This document shows positions 1 to 11,982 of a stretch of DNA of 64,000 nucleotides, piece by piece. Source of the stretch: Mycoplasma simbae ATCC 49888 (GTDB taxonomy: Bacteria > Bacillota_I > Bacilli_A > Mycoplasmatales > Metamycoplasmataceae); contig NZ_JNJG01000005.1 in assembly GCF_000702705.1 (NCBI RefSeq), forward strand, positions 93,579 to 157,578, in the 5' to 3' direction. The notes under the pieces are model-generated. The model was not told the origin of the DNA, did not search any database, and saw only the letters and a program-made list of their open reading frames with translations. A program made the position numbers and the translations under genes. Positions within the stretch are counted from its first letter, which is position 1; each line of letters begins with the position of its first letter.

Positions 1-2169
1 AGTCAAAATCCAAAATCAAAAAAATCAAAGAACTGAAAATTCTGATTAATTAGTTCATTGCTAGTGGGAGCTGTTACAGCTGGAATTACAATTCCTTTGG
101 TTGCAAATAGTGTAATCAAAAACTACAACGACCCAATTAAAGATGACACCGTTATTTTTGAATTTACTTCTCCTGGTGAAAATGGCAAAAAAATTGAATT
201 CAAAATGAAAGATCTTAAATCTTCAGAACTAATTGATGATGCTAAAGATCCTAAAAAAGTGTTGCAACAAGCATTCAGATTGGCACTATTCTATCTATAC
301 GAACAAGAAGTTAAAGCTTCTAAAGAGTACCAAAGACTATGAAATGCATCACGTAAAGATGACGATAAAGAACGCAGTGATATTGCTCTTAAATCAGTGT
401 CAGAACTTAAACAAAAACACCGTGACTTGCTTTTAGATGTGCAACAACAAATGATTAAAACATACGGCTTTTCTAAATGGGAACAAGCTTTTAACGATTT
501 ATTAATCAAATCATTTGATGGTGCTAAAAACATTGAAGAAGCAGCTGATTTTAGAGTGTTTGCTGAAATTAGAAACGATGCTTTACGTCGTTTCAACTTA
601 AATACTCAATTCAACATTAAAGACATTGATAGAACTGCTAATAACGATATTTACAAGTTAGATGATAAAGGTGAACCAACAAGCGAAATTTTATTCCGTG
701 CCGGCGAAAAAGTGTTCCCATTCTTCCAAAAAGATGTGAACTACTTTGAACTAGATCAAATCAAAGAAAAAATGACCTTTATGACTAATAGCTTTGTTGT
801 TTCAACTGCTACAAATCCTAAAGAATACAATCAAGCCTACAAAAATGCCAGCGCATTTATTGAACATTATCTAAAACAAAACAATCCTGTTCTAATTAGC
901 CAATTTACTCTGCCAGGTGTAGCTCCAGCTAAAAAAGAAGCTTCAACTGAAACAAAATGAACAATTGATAAATCAGCATTTAAAAAATTAATGTTCTATT
1001 GACCAGTTGAAACAGATTCAAACTTCCAAGCAATTAGTTCATTCGACAAGGTTAAAACAGGTTTTAAAAGCTATGAAGAATATGCCGAGCAAGCCGCTAA
1101 AGATACTTCAACCACTTTGAACAAAGATATTACCAACTACAGCACAGTTTTAGCAACCTTAGGTTTAGATTCAGCAGAAGTTAAATCTAACTGAGGTTCA
1201 AATGGGTTAAACTCATTAGGTAACTTGCTGAAAGCTGGTGGTGATGATACTCTTAAAGCTTTCTCAACTTTAGATAAATTAATTTTAGGTGAAACCGAAC
1301 AACTAAAAGAAGTTGATTTGTTTGGCAAACTTGAAGAAATTAAAAATAAAATTGTTGAATATTTAAGTATTCAAGACCCTAAATCATCAATTTCGTCTTC
1401 AACCAATAAAAATGAAGCGCAAACTAAACTAGCTGATTTTAACAAGGCTATCAAGAAAGCGTTTGATGAAGCAAGTGATGTGAAAAAAGAAGGGCTTTAC
1501 ACTGAAAAATTCAATGAATTAGTAGCTAAACCTTTAACTCAATTATTTGAGCAAGACGGCAAAATTCAAACAGTTTATAAACTTAAAGGTTCAGATGATA
1601 CCAGAATTATTTTAAGTTCTACTGGCATTACTTTAGTTAAAGTTTCTGATTTAGCAAGCTTTAAAAAAGACAATAAAACTAGCGAACAAGTTATTAAAGA
1701 CATGATTAAAAATGACTTCTTGCTATCAAACAAATACAAAAACAGTGTCAATGGTAAAAAATACAATGCTTTAAGCTTGATTAACACATCAATGTCAGCT
1801 CCAGAACTAGTTCTAAACTCATTAATTGATGATGCGAACTTTATTAAATATCTAAAAGAACAAAATAATATTTATGCACTAAATGAACAAGGTGCTTTAG
1901 CAAGTGATGCTAAATACGCAGACAAAGACATTGCTGACATTAAAACAATGAACCAAAACGTTGTTTTAGCAAGCGATACTAGATCGACTTTAGAATTGAC
2001 TAAAGCTATTGATAAATGAATCAAAGAACGTGCTGAAGCAGGCTACGATGCTAACTTTGAATTAAAAGAAGGTAAAGTTTACTTCAAACACAATAATTCT
2101 TCATACTCAAAAGATGCAAGCTCACTAATTTTTGAACAATTAAACAAACTAAGAAAGGCAGGTGAATAA
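1..2169 (+). CDS. P80-like membrane protein, 5' end cut by window
   Basis: The frame is open from base 1 to the TAA at 2167-2169 when TGA is read as Trp, so about 722 residues are visible and the start lies upstream. The visible start is basic (SKKSKNWKFW) and is followed by one hydrophobic segment at about residues 16-36, which fits an uncleaved signal anchor. The rest is hydrophilic and Lys/Asp-rich, as expected of an exposed surface protein. No catalytic motif is visible. The assignment rests on context: it lies 1 base upstream of a P60-like lipoprotein that overlaps hinT. This matches the P80-P60-HinT arrangement described in Mycoplasma hominis, where P80 and P60 form a membrane complex. 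The name is inferred from synteny and size, not from a recognised motif. Confidence 0.72.
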
Positions 2170-2170
2170 G

Positions 2171-3463
2171 ATGAAAAAATTCAAATTATTACTTTCAACC
2201 ACTCCTGCTTTCGCTTTGCCTTTAGTGGCTGTATCATGCGGCCAAAACATTGACTCAACTGAAAAAATTAAGCAAGATGAAGAAATCAAAAAAACTGCTG
2301 TCAATAAACTTAAAGCTCAATTTACCAATGCAACTATTCTTTCTTTATACAATATTGACTTCCAAAACTCAGAATCATTAGACTCCACTTACATAACTAC
2401 TTTTAAAAACGAAGAAAGCCAGCTTTTCAAAGATACATATAAAGCTTTTCAATTATATGCGCAAAATAAAATTAGTTCAGATGCATACTATTTTGCACAA
2501 AAAGTAGTTGATTGAACTTCAGATCGTACACTTAACGCAGCCGATATTCAAGCTCTAGGCGTAATTGAGCCAAATACTACCTTAACTAAAGAACAATTTA
2601 AAGTTCTATGATTAAACGAAAAAACTGAATTGAGAGCTGAATTGGAAAAAATGCTTTTTGTTAATAAGTACTTCCAAATTTCAGATAAAGACAATTTAAA
2701 GAAAATTGACAAAAACTTTAAATACACTAAAGATCTTAAATACGAACTAAAAAATTATTTACTAGCTAAATACGCTGTTGATAAAAAATATGCTCAAATT
2801 TGATCTAAAGATGCTGAAAACGCTAGCGATGATGCATTCTTTACTCAAGGTTACAACAACCTTAAAGATGTAACTACCTTTAATGATTTTTGAAAATTTT
2901 CTAACCAAGTTAAAACTAAATTAACTGCAGAAATTGAATTTATCTCAGGTCATGACACTGATAAACAACTGTTGGGCTACAAAGGCTTTAAGTCTTCAAC
3001 TAGTTCATATGCTCTAAAATGAGACTACGATTCACTAAAAAACAAAACTCACAACAAAGAGCTTTATGGCTACTATGACGTTAACAATGAACGTTTAGTA
3101 AATAGCGAAATTGAACATGGTTTTGTAATCAATCCTTACAAAATCGCTTCAAGCCAAAGCAACACACCTACAATTGTGTATGTTAACCAAATTGCACCTA
3201 TTGCTGCAACCAGCCAAACAGAATTACCTAACGTAGAAAATGATGACAAACAAAAAACTAGCGTAACCTTGCTTTCTTTTGACAACACAATGTACAAAGA
3301 CAAACTTGATGTATTATCATTTTTATTCTACCTAAACGATTCATCACTATACGAAAGTGCAATTAAATCATTTGCTGAAATTGGCTACAAAATTAAAATT
3401 AATAACGTTAGCCCTGCTTTACGTGAAGCAGCTAAAGATTTAACCTTTGTGGAGCTTGTATAA
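2171..3463 (+). CDS. P60-like surface lipoprotein
   Basis: Encodes 430 residues. The N-terminus is a classic lipoprotein signal: KK, a hydrophobic core, then LVAVSC with the lipidated Cys at residue 23. The start chosen is the ATG at 2171, one base after the upstream stop. A GTG 9 bases earlier (2162) is in frame, but the signal peptide fits the ATG better. The mature part is hydrophilic with no enzyme motif. Its stop TAA at 3461-3463 overlaps the hinT ATG by one base (TAATG), which implies translational coupling. In M. hominis the P60 lipoprotein associates with P80, and HinT has been reported to interact with this complex. The assignment relies on the lipobox plus gene order. Confidence 0.75.
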
Positions 3464-3780
3464 TGGACAATATTTTTCTAGATATTATTGAGGGCAAAGC
3501 TGAAGCCCAATTCATTTATCAAGATGATAAATGTGTAGCCTTTTATGACAAATTCCCATTTAGACCAGGACACTTTTTAGTAGTTCCTCGTGTTAAATCA
3601 GCTAACATCACCGAAACAGATGATGAAACCGCAGCACACCTAATTAACGTTGCACGTAAATTAGGCAAACAAGAAGTGTTAGATAAAGGCATTGGTGGCT
3701 TTAAAATTGTAATCAACACAGGACGCAGTGCTGAACAATCAATTTTTCACACCCACGTACACGTAATTCCTTTTAAATAA
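3463..3780 (+). CDS. hinT: HIT-family nucleotide hydrolase HinT
   Basis: A 105-residue protein of normal length for the Hint branch of the histidine triad family. The C-terminal active-site motif HTHVHVIP (residues about 95-102) contains the three histidines. The N-terminal IFLDIIEGKAEAQFIYQDD and the central PFRPGHFLVVPR are also typical. Hint enzymes hydrolyse purine nucleoside phosphoramidates and aminoacyl-adenylates. The gene overlaps the P60 stop by one base and is followed directly by a terminator, so it is the last gene of the P80-P60 operon. The coupling to surface proteins is known from M. hominis. Confidence 0.95.
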   Translation: MDNIFLDIIEGKAEAQFIYQDDKCVAFYDKFPFRPGHFLVVPRVKSANITETDDETAAHLINVARKLGKQEVLDKGIGGFKIVINTGRSAEQSIFHTHVHVIPFK

Positions 3781-3786
3781 TTACTG

Positions 3787-3813
3787 AGTCAACGCTTAGG
3801 CGTTGGCTTTTTT
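3787..3813 (+). terminator. Rho-independent terminator after hinT
   Basis: Stem CAACGC / GCGTTG (3790-3795 with 3800-3805) flanked by AGT/GCT pairing and followed by a T run. It closes the P80-P60-hinT operon. Confidence 0.85.
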
Positions 3814-3877
3814 GTATTTTGAGGTTTAGCATTGTTTGTATGTTTGCGTAATGTAATTAATAAATAAATAATATTTG

Positions 3878-3900
3878 CCCCCGCGAATTCGAGGGGTTTT
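3878..3900 (+). other. GC-rich hairpin upstream of the R-M operon
   Basis: CCCC (3879-3882) pairs with GGGG (3893-3896) around an inner CGAATTCG palindrome, followed by TTTT. It stands out in AT-rich surroundings. It may be a second terminator or an attenuator in front of mod. Its function is not shown by the sequence. Confidence 0.45.
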
Positions 3901-3929
3901 AATCACACAAATTTATTTATATATTTGAT

Positions 3930-3962
3930 GTTATAGTAAATAAATTAAAATATTACTATAAC
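3930..3962 (+). promoter_or_regulatory. 10-bp perfect inverted repeat before mod
   Basis: GTTATAGTAA (3930-3939) is repeated as its reverse complement TTACTATAAC (3953-3962) across a 13-base A/T spacer. It ends 7 bases before the strong Shine-Dalgarno AAGGAGG of mod. The position fits an operator or an mRNA hairpin controlling restriction-modification expression. That role is inference. Confidence 0.45.
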
Positions 3963-3980
3963 CTTATTTAAGGAGGCAAT

Positions 3981-5720
3981 ATGGCTAATATATCACAGCA
4001 AAAAAGACAAAAAATGCTTGAGTTTTTAAACAAACTTAAGCAAGAATTTCAAGATGATGATAAATTAAGAGCTATTAATGAAATAGAAATAGCTCTTAGC
4101 GAGAAAAAGTATGGTTTAGTGTGAGAAAAACATACTGAAAAAGTAGATGAAATGTTAGAACACAACATTCCTGTTTTTAAAGAAGTAAAAGAAAGAAAAA
4201 TAGTAGCAGATGAATCTAAATTATATAACTTTTTACTGGAAGGAGATAATCTTCATTCTTTAAAACTACTTTTAAAAACACATAAAGGTAGAATTGATGT
4301 TATCTATATTGATCCTCCATATAATACAGGCAATAAAGACTTTATCTATAACGACAGTTTTGTAGACAAAACTGATGCATATTCACACAGTAAATGATTA
4401 AGTTTTATGAGTGAAAGGCTAGAATTGGCTAGAGAGTTATTGAGTGAAGAAGGTGTTATTTTTATTAGTATTGATGATAATGAACAAGCACAGTTGAAAT
4501 TACTTTGTGATGAGATTTTTGGGGAAGAGAATTTTGTGGCTAATATAGTTGTTGAGAGTGGTGGAGTGTACGGCCCAAAAACTGCTCATAAATACAAGAC
4601 AATACTTAAAGTAAAAGATTATTGTTTATCATATTTCAAAAACAGTTCAACAGATAAACCTAGATCACCACTATACGATAAGGTTAGTGAAGCGTTTGAT
4701 CCCAGGTATGGTTTTTATATAACCGATAACACAATACTAAGCCTTTCTGAATATTTAAACACTGATAAAGTTCTACATAAAGGATTTAAAAAATATAATT
4801 TGGAACCAAGCAAGAGCAACATAAATAGACTTCTAACTATTGATAATGATATTCGTGAATATTTTTACTCTAGTCTTGCAGATAAAATATATAAAGACAG
4901 TCAATTTACTTTAAATTTACCCCTCGAAGTCCTTAATAGTTTTAATCCAGGTGAAGTTATAAAGTTCAAAAATTATACACTTATGAAAATGAGTACTGGT
5001 AATGTAAGACATTTGCAATCATTTGCAGAAGTTATCAGAAAAAATGACGAAATAAATGAAGAAATTTCAAGATGTGTAGTAAGAGGAGATTTATGGAAAA
5101 ACTTTTCAAAAGATATGGGAAATGTTGCGAAGGAGGGTTCGACAGACTTTAAAAATGGAAAAAAACCAATTAGATTAATAAAACAATTTATAAAATGATC
5201 TAACATGGGTATAGACTCAATCATTCTCGATTTCTTCGCGGGCTCCGGCACCACTGGTCACGCAGTTGCTCAACTAAACAAACAAGATGGTGGTAACCGT
5301 AAATACATCTTATGCACCAACAACGAAAACAACATCTGTGAACAAGTTACTTACCAAAGATTGAAGAATATTCAAAGCGATTTACCACACAACCTTAAAT
5401 ACTTAAAGACTGAATTTATACCTAAATTTGATAACGATGATACTTCAATATCAAGTAAAATGCTTGAATTTATTAAGGAATTAATTGAGTTGCAACACCA
5501 CGTCGAATTAGATGATACAAAACATATTATCGTTAATAGTGAAGAAGAATTTAATAATGCAATTTCATCCGTATTAGATAACGGTAAAATCTTTATTAGA
5601 TCAGGTATTCTAGTTTCAAGTGATCAGCAAACCAATTTAAAAGCAAGAGGTGTAGAAATAATTACTATTCCAGATTATTACTTTAAAGAAGAACTTAAAG
5701 AGATAGGAGAGCTATGATAG
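3981..5720 (+). CDS. mod: Type III restriction-modification DNA methyltransferase (Mod)
   Basis: Encodes 579 residues when in-frame TGAs are read as Trp. The catalytic motif DPPYNTG is at residues 111-117. The AdoMet-binding motif DFFAGSGTT is near residues 417-425. This order (catalytic before FxGxG) is the permuted arrangement of type III and beta-class adenine methyltransferases. The region between (about 190-405) should hold the target recognition domain and has no recognisable motif. The start is supported by AAGGAGG at 3970-3976. The stop at 5718 overlaps the res ATG at 5714, as in a coupled mod-res operon. Codon choice changes sharply: the region 4540-5200 is AT-rich, while the DFFAGSGTT segment from about 5220 uses many C/G-ending codons. 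This suggests a mosaic gene with an exchanged recognition domain. Confidence 0.93.
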
Positions 5721-7972
5721 GAATTAAATTAAAAAGATTCCAGGAACAAGCAGTGGATTTTCTATTCGATAAAACTACTGATTCTAATTCTAAGCCTAAA
5801 ATTGTTTTACAAAGCCCAACAGGTAGCGGTAAAACCATTATCTTATTAGCCTATATTGAAAAGTATCTTCAATATAACGATAATGATATTATTTGTTGAC
5901 TTAGCCCTGGTAAAGGTGATTTAGAAGAGCAATCTAAACAAAAAATGTCTAAGCTTTTACCTTCTTTAAAATCTGGTTCTTTATTTGATATTTTGCACCG
6001 CGGTTTTGAATCTGCCACCACTTACTTTATTAACTGAGAAACAATTACTAAAAAAGATAACACAGCTCTAAGAGAAAGTGAACGTAAAAACCTATTTGAA
6101 CGTATTGCTGAAGCTCATAACCAACAAAAACGTTTTATCATTATTATCGACGAAGAGCACCAAAACAACACTTCTAAAGCTGATGATATTATCTCTAGTT
6201 TGAATGCTAAATATGAGATTAGAGTTTCAGCTACACCGGGTAAAAGATTAGGTGCTGAACAGTACGAAATTAATGAAATAGATGTAATTAACGAAGAGTT
6301 AATTACTAGATTTATGTATATCAACAAAGATTTAGATAATATCAATATTTTTGATTCAAAAAGTGAAGCTGATATTTTGCTTGAAAAAGCTGATGAAGTT
6401 AGAAAGCAAATTGCACAAGGTTATAGCGAAGTAAATGAAAATATTAGACCGCTAGTACTAGTGCAATTTCCAAACCTAAATGATGAATTAATAGAATATG
6501 TTGAACAAAAGCTAAATTCAATGGGATACACCTATGAAAACAAACTATTAGCTTCTTGATTTAGCCCTGAATCTAAGCAAGACAAAGATGCTAAATCTAA
6601 AAAACTTGGCAAAATTAACATCGGTACAAATCAAGAAGATAGCATCACCAACAATGATGCTAGCCCTGTGTTTTTACTTTTCAAACAAGCCTTAGCCACT
6701 GGATGAGACTGTCCTAGAGCAAAAATTCTAGTTAAATTACGTGAAAATATGAGTGAAACCTTTGAGATTCAAACTTTAGGCAGACTAAGACGTATGCCAA
6801 AAGCACGCCACTATGATAATGATTTATTGAACTGCTCATATTTATACACTTTTGATGATAAATATAAACTAGAGGTAATTAAATCAGGTGCAGGTGCTCC
6901 AACACAAAGATTATTTCTTAAAGAAGAAGCTAAATCAATTAAATTGATTAAGCAAACAGGCAATAATGATGTTAGTTATGCTGATCCAATCCTTATCAGA
7001 AAAGTGCTTTATGATGGTATTAAAAATAAATACAACTTAGTCGAAGATAAAGCTCAAAATCAAAAAATACTTGAAAATAATGGTTATATTTTTGGTACAA
7101 GTATCATCAACGAATTCTTGAAAGGTAAATATGTTACCTTATCAGAAATTGGCAACAATCAGATCTTAACATCACAAATTAATGTTGAAGTCAACACTCA
7201 CGTACATGGTATTGAAAAGCAAAATAGAGTAGATAGAATCAAGAAAATAATAGGTTTAAATTATGAAAACACAAACATCATTCTAGCTACCTTCTTTGTC
7301 AGAGATTATGGCAACCCTGATTTTAAATTCTTGAATTTAAACAACAAACAGTTTTATGCTTTTATCATAAACAACTTTGATAAATTAAATGCTTTGATGC
7401 TTGAATTCACTGGATTTACAGGCGATTATGCACCGATTTTGGACATTAAAGAAGTCGAGTTTAAAATTCCTCTGGATGAACATTTCAGTTTTATTCCATT
7501 TGAAACAAATACTGAAATTATGCATAAAAACGTGTACAAAGACTACAATTTTTCAATGATTTCAGAGCAATTTAGATCAAAATCAGAACGCTTATTTGAA
7601 AGATTTTGTGAACAAAATGATTCAATTGATCTAGTTTACAAAAATGGCGATAGTGGTAAACAATATCTTTCGATTGTTTACACAACAGGATTAGGTAAAA
7701 ATAGATTATTTTATCCTGATTATGTTGTTAAAACAAAAGAAGGTAAAATTTGACTAATTGAAACCAAAGGTGGCGAATATAAAGGCGAAAGCAAAGATAT
7801 TGATCTTCAATCTGGGAATAAATTTAAAGCCTTAAAAGATTTTTGTCAGCAACATAGCTATAATTTTGGTTTCGTTAGAGACAAAAATGATTCACTTTTA
7901 ATAAATACCGTTGAATACACAGATAGTTTAGACACTCCAAACTGAATTCCTATTGAAAATAACAAGTGATAA
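5714..7972 (+). CDS. res: Type III restriction enzyme, helicase-nuclease subunit (Res)
   Basis: Encodes 752 residues. It is a superfamily 2 translocase: Walker A SPTGSGKT near residue 34-41, Walker B/motif II IDEEH, motif III VSATPG, and motif VI in ETFEIQTLGRLRRMP. A C-terminal PD-(D/E)XK nuclease core is visible as YPDYVV followed by WLIETKGG. With the Mod subunit it forms the complex that cuts DNA when two unmethylated sites are met. It is shorter than the roughly 900-1000 residues common for type III Res, but all expected motifs are present. It overlaps mod by 7 bases and is followed by a hairpin terminator. At least four in-frame TGA codons are needed, and no TAA or TAG interrupts it. 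Confidence 0.93.
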
Positions 7973-7989
7973 TTCAACACTACAATAAC

Positions 7990-8021
7990 AAAAAGTTAAC
8001 GCCTCACACGTTAACTTTTTT
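7990..8021. terminator. Terminator between res and tdk
   Basis: AAAAGTTAACG (7991-8001) pairs with CGTTAACTTTT (8009-8019). A and T runs on both sides make it usable by both converging genes. Confidence 0.8.
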
Positions 8022-8081
8022 GTACTACATTTAAATTCAATAATTCGACATAAACACACGTTTTATGAGTATTGACGCAAC

Positions 8082-8642
8082 TTAATTTTGACAACCTTTA
8101 ATGTGGCATTCACGACAACGTGCTTCATATTCATTGTCCCCCAGCAGGTTTTGCTCCATGCTTTTGTGTTTTCTAAATGAAAAGCCAGCTGGTTGTTTAC
8201 ATACTCTACATACGGCTTTTAGTTTGCTAACTTCATCTGCTATGGCCATTAATTGTGGACCCACACCAAAAGGTTTACGCAAAAAGTCTAAGTCAAGACC
8301 AGAAATCAAAACATTTACATTTTTACTCAATAGCTCCTCTACCACAGCTGGTAAATCAGCATCAAAAAAGTTCATCTCATCAATAGCTACTGCTTTGTAG
8401 CTAGAGTTTCACAATTCTAGAATTTGTTTAGAATGAGTTACATTATGAGCTGGTAATTTAGCACCTGTACGACTAACCAATTCACTTTCACTAAATCTAG
8501 AATCAAATTTAGGCTTAATAATTAAAGTCTTTACATCAGCTCATTTTAATGTATTAACTCTCTTTAATAACTCTTCAGTTTTCCCTGAAAACATTGGACC
8601 TGTTATCACTTCCAGTCAACCTTTAATACTTCCTCTATTCAT
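8082..8642 (-). CDS. tdk: Thymidine kinase
   Basis: Encodes 186 residues starting MNRGSIKGWLEV. The Walker A GPMFSGKT lies at residues 15-22. The DEMNFFD segment is the Walker B region of type II thymidine kinases. A C-terminal zinc ribbon has the cysteine pairs CRVCK and CRECH. The enzyme phosphorylates thymidine for dTMP salvage, which is needed in mycoplasmas that cannot make pyrimidines de novo. Translation continues through three in-frame TGA codons. It is transcribed away from the AEC permease and converges on the R-M operon. Confidence 0.95.
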
Positions 8643-8730
8643 AGCTTCTATTATAAGCACAAAAGTTGTAATAAAGAATTTTTTATCAAAAATATGTTTA
8701 TGCCTTAGAATTAATAAATAAGGATTATTT

Positions 8731-9981
8731 ATGGAGCAATTTATTAATATTATTTCAGAGCAAAGTATCTACGGTGCTGTTATTACTACGCTTTTGTTTG
8801 TGGGATTAGGTTATTTAGCTTCTAAAGCTGGTTTAATTAGTACACAATTCAATACAAAATTGTCAATTTTTACAGTTAATTATCTATTGCCAATTTTGTG
8901 TTTAGGAGCATTTATGCAAAATGCAAGTGTGGATAATGTTTCTACAATTGTAAAAGTGCTATTTATGAGTTTAGCTTTCTATGTTTTGATGGCTTTATAC
9001 ACTAAAATTGCGGTTAATTATTTTCCAAGATTAATTTCAAAACGTATTCATGCTAAGGCTTTAGCTGCTTGAGAAAAGAATCAAAAATCAGGTGAATTTG
9101 AAGCCTTTAAAGAGTATCATATCAAACAATATAAAGCTAGAATACTGGCCATAGAATTAATGATAATGTATGGTTCATTGCAATACTTTGCCTACCCATT
9201 AATTAAAAGTCTAGGTCATCCTATTTTTGATGATTTTGCTATTGCTTTATTGCAAATATGAAACATACCATTTTTAATCGCTATCAGCACTCACATGCGC
9301 ATGAGTTTTCAGGGCATTAAAATAAGTAAAAAAGACATGAGCAAAGTTGGTAAAGCACTAGCTCACCCAATGCTAATCACTTTGTATATTTCGCTATTTT
9401 TATATGTATTGCAATTTGCGATAAAAACTCAATTTATTAACCCTAGTTCTTATCATAAAGTTGATGCTACCGTAAAAAACATTGGTTTTTATACTAAAAT
9501 TTATGATCCACTGGTGCACACAACACTGAATAGTAAAGATGTGGCTCAATTTTGAGGCGGTTTTAGAAATCAAATCCCTATGCTTGGAACTGGTATCAAT
9601 TTAGCGATGGCTGTAGTTTCTCCATTCGCTTGAATTTGCATTGGTGTATCGTTACAAAAATCAAATCTTAAAGCAGGTATCAAATCTAAATCAACATGAA
9701 TCAGTGTGGCACGTAAACTTGTGTTAGCACCGCTGTTAATATTATTGCTTGTTATTCCCCTTGTTAAAGTTGGTTTTATACATTCTTCAACTGGTGTGTT
9801 GCTAGTGCTATTAATGGCGTGTCCGCCAGCTACTGCAGCTTTAACTTACTCATTAGCTTCAAACCATTCTGAAAGTGAATATATAGCCCACGTATCATCA
9901 ATTTCAACGTTAATGTGTTTAATTACGATACCAATTTGAGTTGTTGGTTCACACAGTTTATTAAGCACTATCGCATCATAA
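8731..9981 (+). CDS. AEC-family permease
   Basis: Encodes 416 residues with about ten hydrophobic segments. The N-terminal half starts with a helix containing GLGYLASKAGLIS and NYLLPILCLGAF, and the C-terminal half has ACPPATAALTYSLASNH. These are the conserved features of auxin-efflux-carrier family transporters; bacterial members often move malate or other organic acids. The substrate cannot be read from sequence. A longer hydrophilic loop lies near residues 110-135. The start has an upstream AAGGA at about 8719. The gene stands alone and ends in a terminator. Confidence 0.85.
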
Positions 9982-9984
9982 TCA

Positions 9985-10009
9985 ACAGAATTATAATTCT
10001 GTTTTTTTA
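9985..10009 (+). terminator. Terminator after the AEC permease
   Basis: Perfect hairpin ACAGAAT / ATTCTGT followed by a run of seven T. Confidence 0.85.
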
Positions 10010-10084
10010 TTTACTATATCCGCATTCTAGTATATAAATTTGGTATTATTTGACAGATAAATAAAGTGAGGCTAACAGATTAAA

Positions 10085-11938
10085 ATGTCAAAAAAAATAC
10101 TGAAAATATTCAATAAAATACTGTTTGGATCTAGTGTTTTAGCAACGCTATCAACAACCTCGTGTGTTAACGCTTGCGATAAAAATAATGATAGAACTGA
10201 CACTAAAAAAATACCTGATCCTGCTGATACACCTGGGGCAATAAAACAAACAAAAGAAAATATTAAAGAACCTAACAAAGGTGAAGAAATTAAGTGAGTG
10301 GACCAAACCTTAAAAAATACTTTGTTAAATCTGGGTCAAAAGCAATATAAAACAATTACATCTAGTGTTAAAACAGCCGCCGAAGCTGTGAATTTGTACA
10401 AACATTTAAAAAATGAGCAAATTTATATCAATGTTGCTGAAGCGATGGCAAAATTCAAAAACACAGCTATCTCTGATAAAGTTAAAAGCATAACGCACAA
10501 TGATACTGTAATTACCTATGAACTAGAAAACAATAATATATTGAGTTTTGACGAAAAACTGGACAGCATTAAATTCACCTCTATTTCTAATTTTGGTTGA
10601 AATGGTAACAAGCGTGAACTACCTAAACCTTCACGCATGTTATTTGACAAATACTTTCTACATTCATTTGATAATTGAAAACCCAAAACGCTAAATTTAA
10701 AAGATTATTCTATAGATATTATTATTGACAATGGTAATGTATTCTTACCGTTGTCAACGTTTAATTTGATTTTTACGGCTAACGTGTTATACAATGCAGA
10801 TGTATTATTTAGTGCTGATTATAATGCATCTAGAATTGAGTTAGATAAACTTGAACCTTTTTACGAAAATACACGTTTTAGTGTTGAATCGAATGCACAA
10901 AGGATTGAAAATTACAATCATTTGGCCTTGATGATGGATAAATTTTATGGTCCTGCTAAATTAATGTATGCACGCAACAATGTAAATAACTTTTACGAAC
11001 TGATTCAAAAAGCAAATTTACAAAATTATATTTTAAGCACTGATCCTTCAGTGTATGCTGAAGCGTATCGTAAACTTTGGTATGTGTATTTAAATGATTT
11101 ACACGCCTATGTTGCTACGCATTCATTGTATCGTAAAGATAATCCTATTGCCAATCTGGAAGGAATTAAATACTCAACAAAAGCCAATAAATATATTGCG
11201 ACAAAAACAAAATTAACTAAACTTAGAGATTCAATTACTTTTACCAACGGCTCAAGTTATAACGATACAATGTTAAACATAGTGGGCGATACTGCACGGA
11301 TTATTGTTGATGGTTTTATTAGTGACTCAGTAAATGGCGTTGAGCGCAATAACTGGTGAAAACGAGATACATACTGATTATTCAAAGATGCAATGGATCT
11401 GATCAAAGCGGATAAAAATGTTAAAAAGATAATAGTAGATATTTCTTTAAATAGTGGTGGAGTTACTGATGCTATGCAAGAAGCCGCAGGATTTATAGCA
11501 GATAAAGATGTCAATGTTTATGTGGCGAATACACTATCACAGGAATATTTAGATTTAAACTTCAAAGTAGACACAAACGATGATAAAAAATTTGATGCTA
11601 AGGATATTTCACCAAACTATGAGTGATATGTACTGACAGGAGCTAACACCTTCAGTGCTGCGAATTTGTTTGCTCACTGAGCAAAAAGTTATGGTAAAGC
11701 CAAAATTATTGGCAACAAAAGCAGCGGAGGTATGTATTCAATAGCTGGAACCGTGTTGCCGGACGGTACGCAAGTTGATATTTCAAGTTTCAATGCTTGA
11801 ACGGCAGCTCCTAAAATAACACCTTCTTCGTTTAATGACTTACCAAACACAGAAGAAGGTATTGAAGTTGATTTTACCTTAAACTATGATGACTACTATA
11901 AAGACAACATTTTAGAGTTAATGCAAGCAGTAAATTAA
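10085..11938 (+). CDS. S41-family peptidase, surface lipoprotein (paralogue 1)
   Basis: Encodes 617 residues. The signal ends in LSTTSC with lipid Cys at about residue 27, followed by a charged linker. The C-terminal third carries the S41 core: a strand IIVDISLNSGGV, the nucleophile region ANTFSAANLF with the likely catalytic Ser, and the downstream IGNKSSGGMYS. Family S41 are tail-specific or surface serine proteases. The rest is shared with two paralogues at 16.5 and 18.7 kb, including LMMDKFYGPAK and an STDPSVYAEAYR-type stretch. Five or more TGA codons are read as Trp. The substrate is unknown; on the cell surface it could trim host or own proteins. The start follows GTGAGG at about 10065, a somewhat distant Shine-Dalgarno. 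Confidence 0.88.
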
Positions 11939-11951
11939 TAAAAAAAGATTG

Positions 11952-11982
11952 AAAAAAGTCAACGTTTTGTTGACTTTATTTA
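11952..11982. terminator. Bidirectional terminator between convergent genes
   Basis: AAAGTCAAC (11955-11963) pairs with GTTGACTTT (11969-11977). It sits between the S41 gene stop and the stop of the minus-strand transporter-kinase gene. Confidence 0.75.

Noticed and set aside
3878..3900. Riboswitch before the R-M operon
   Set aside because: Only a simple GC-rich hairpin is present, without any conserved aptamer pattern that I recognise.
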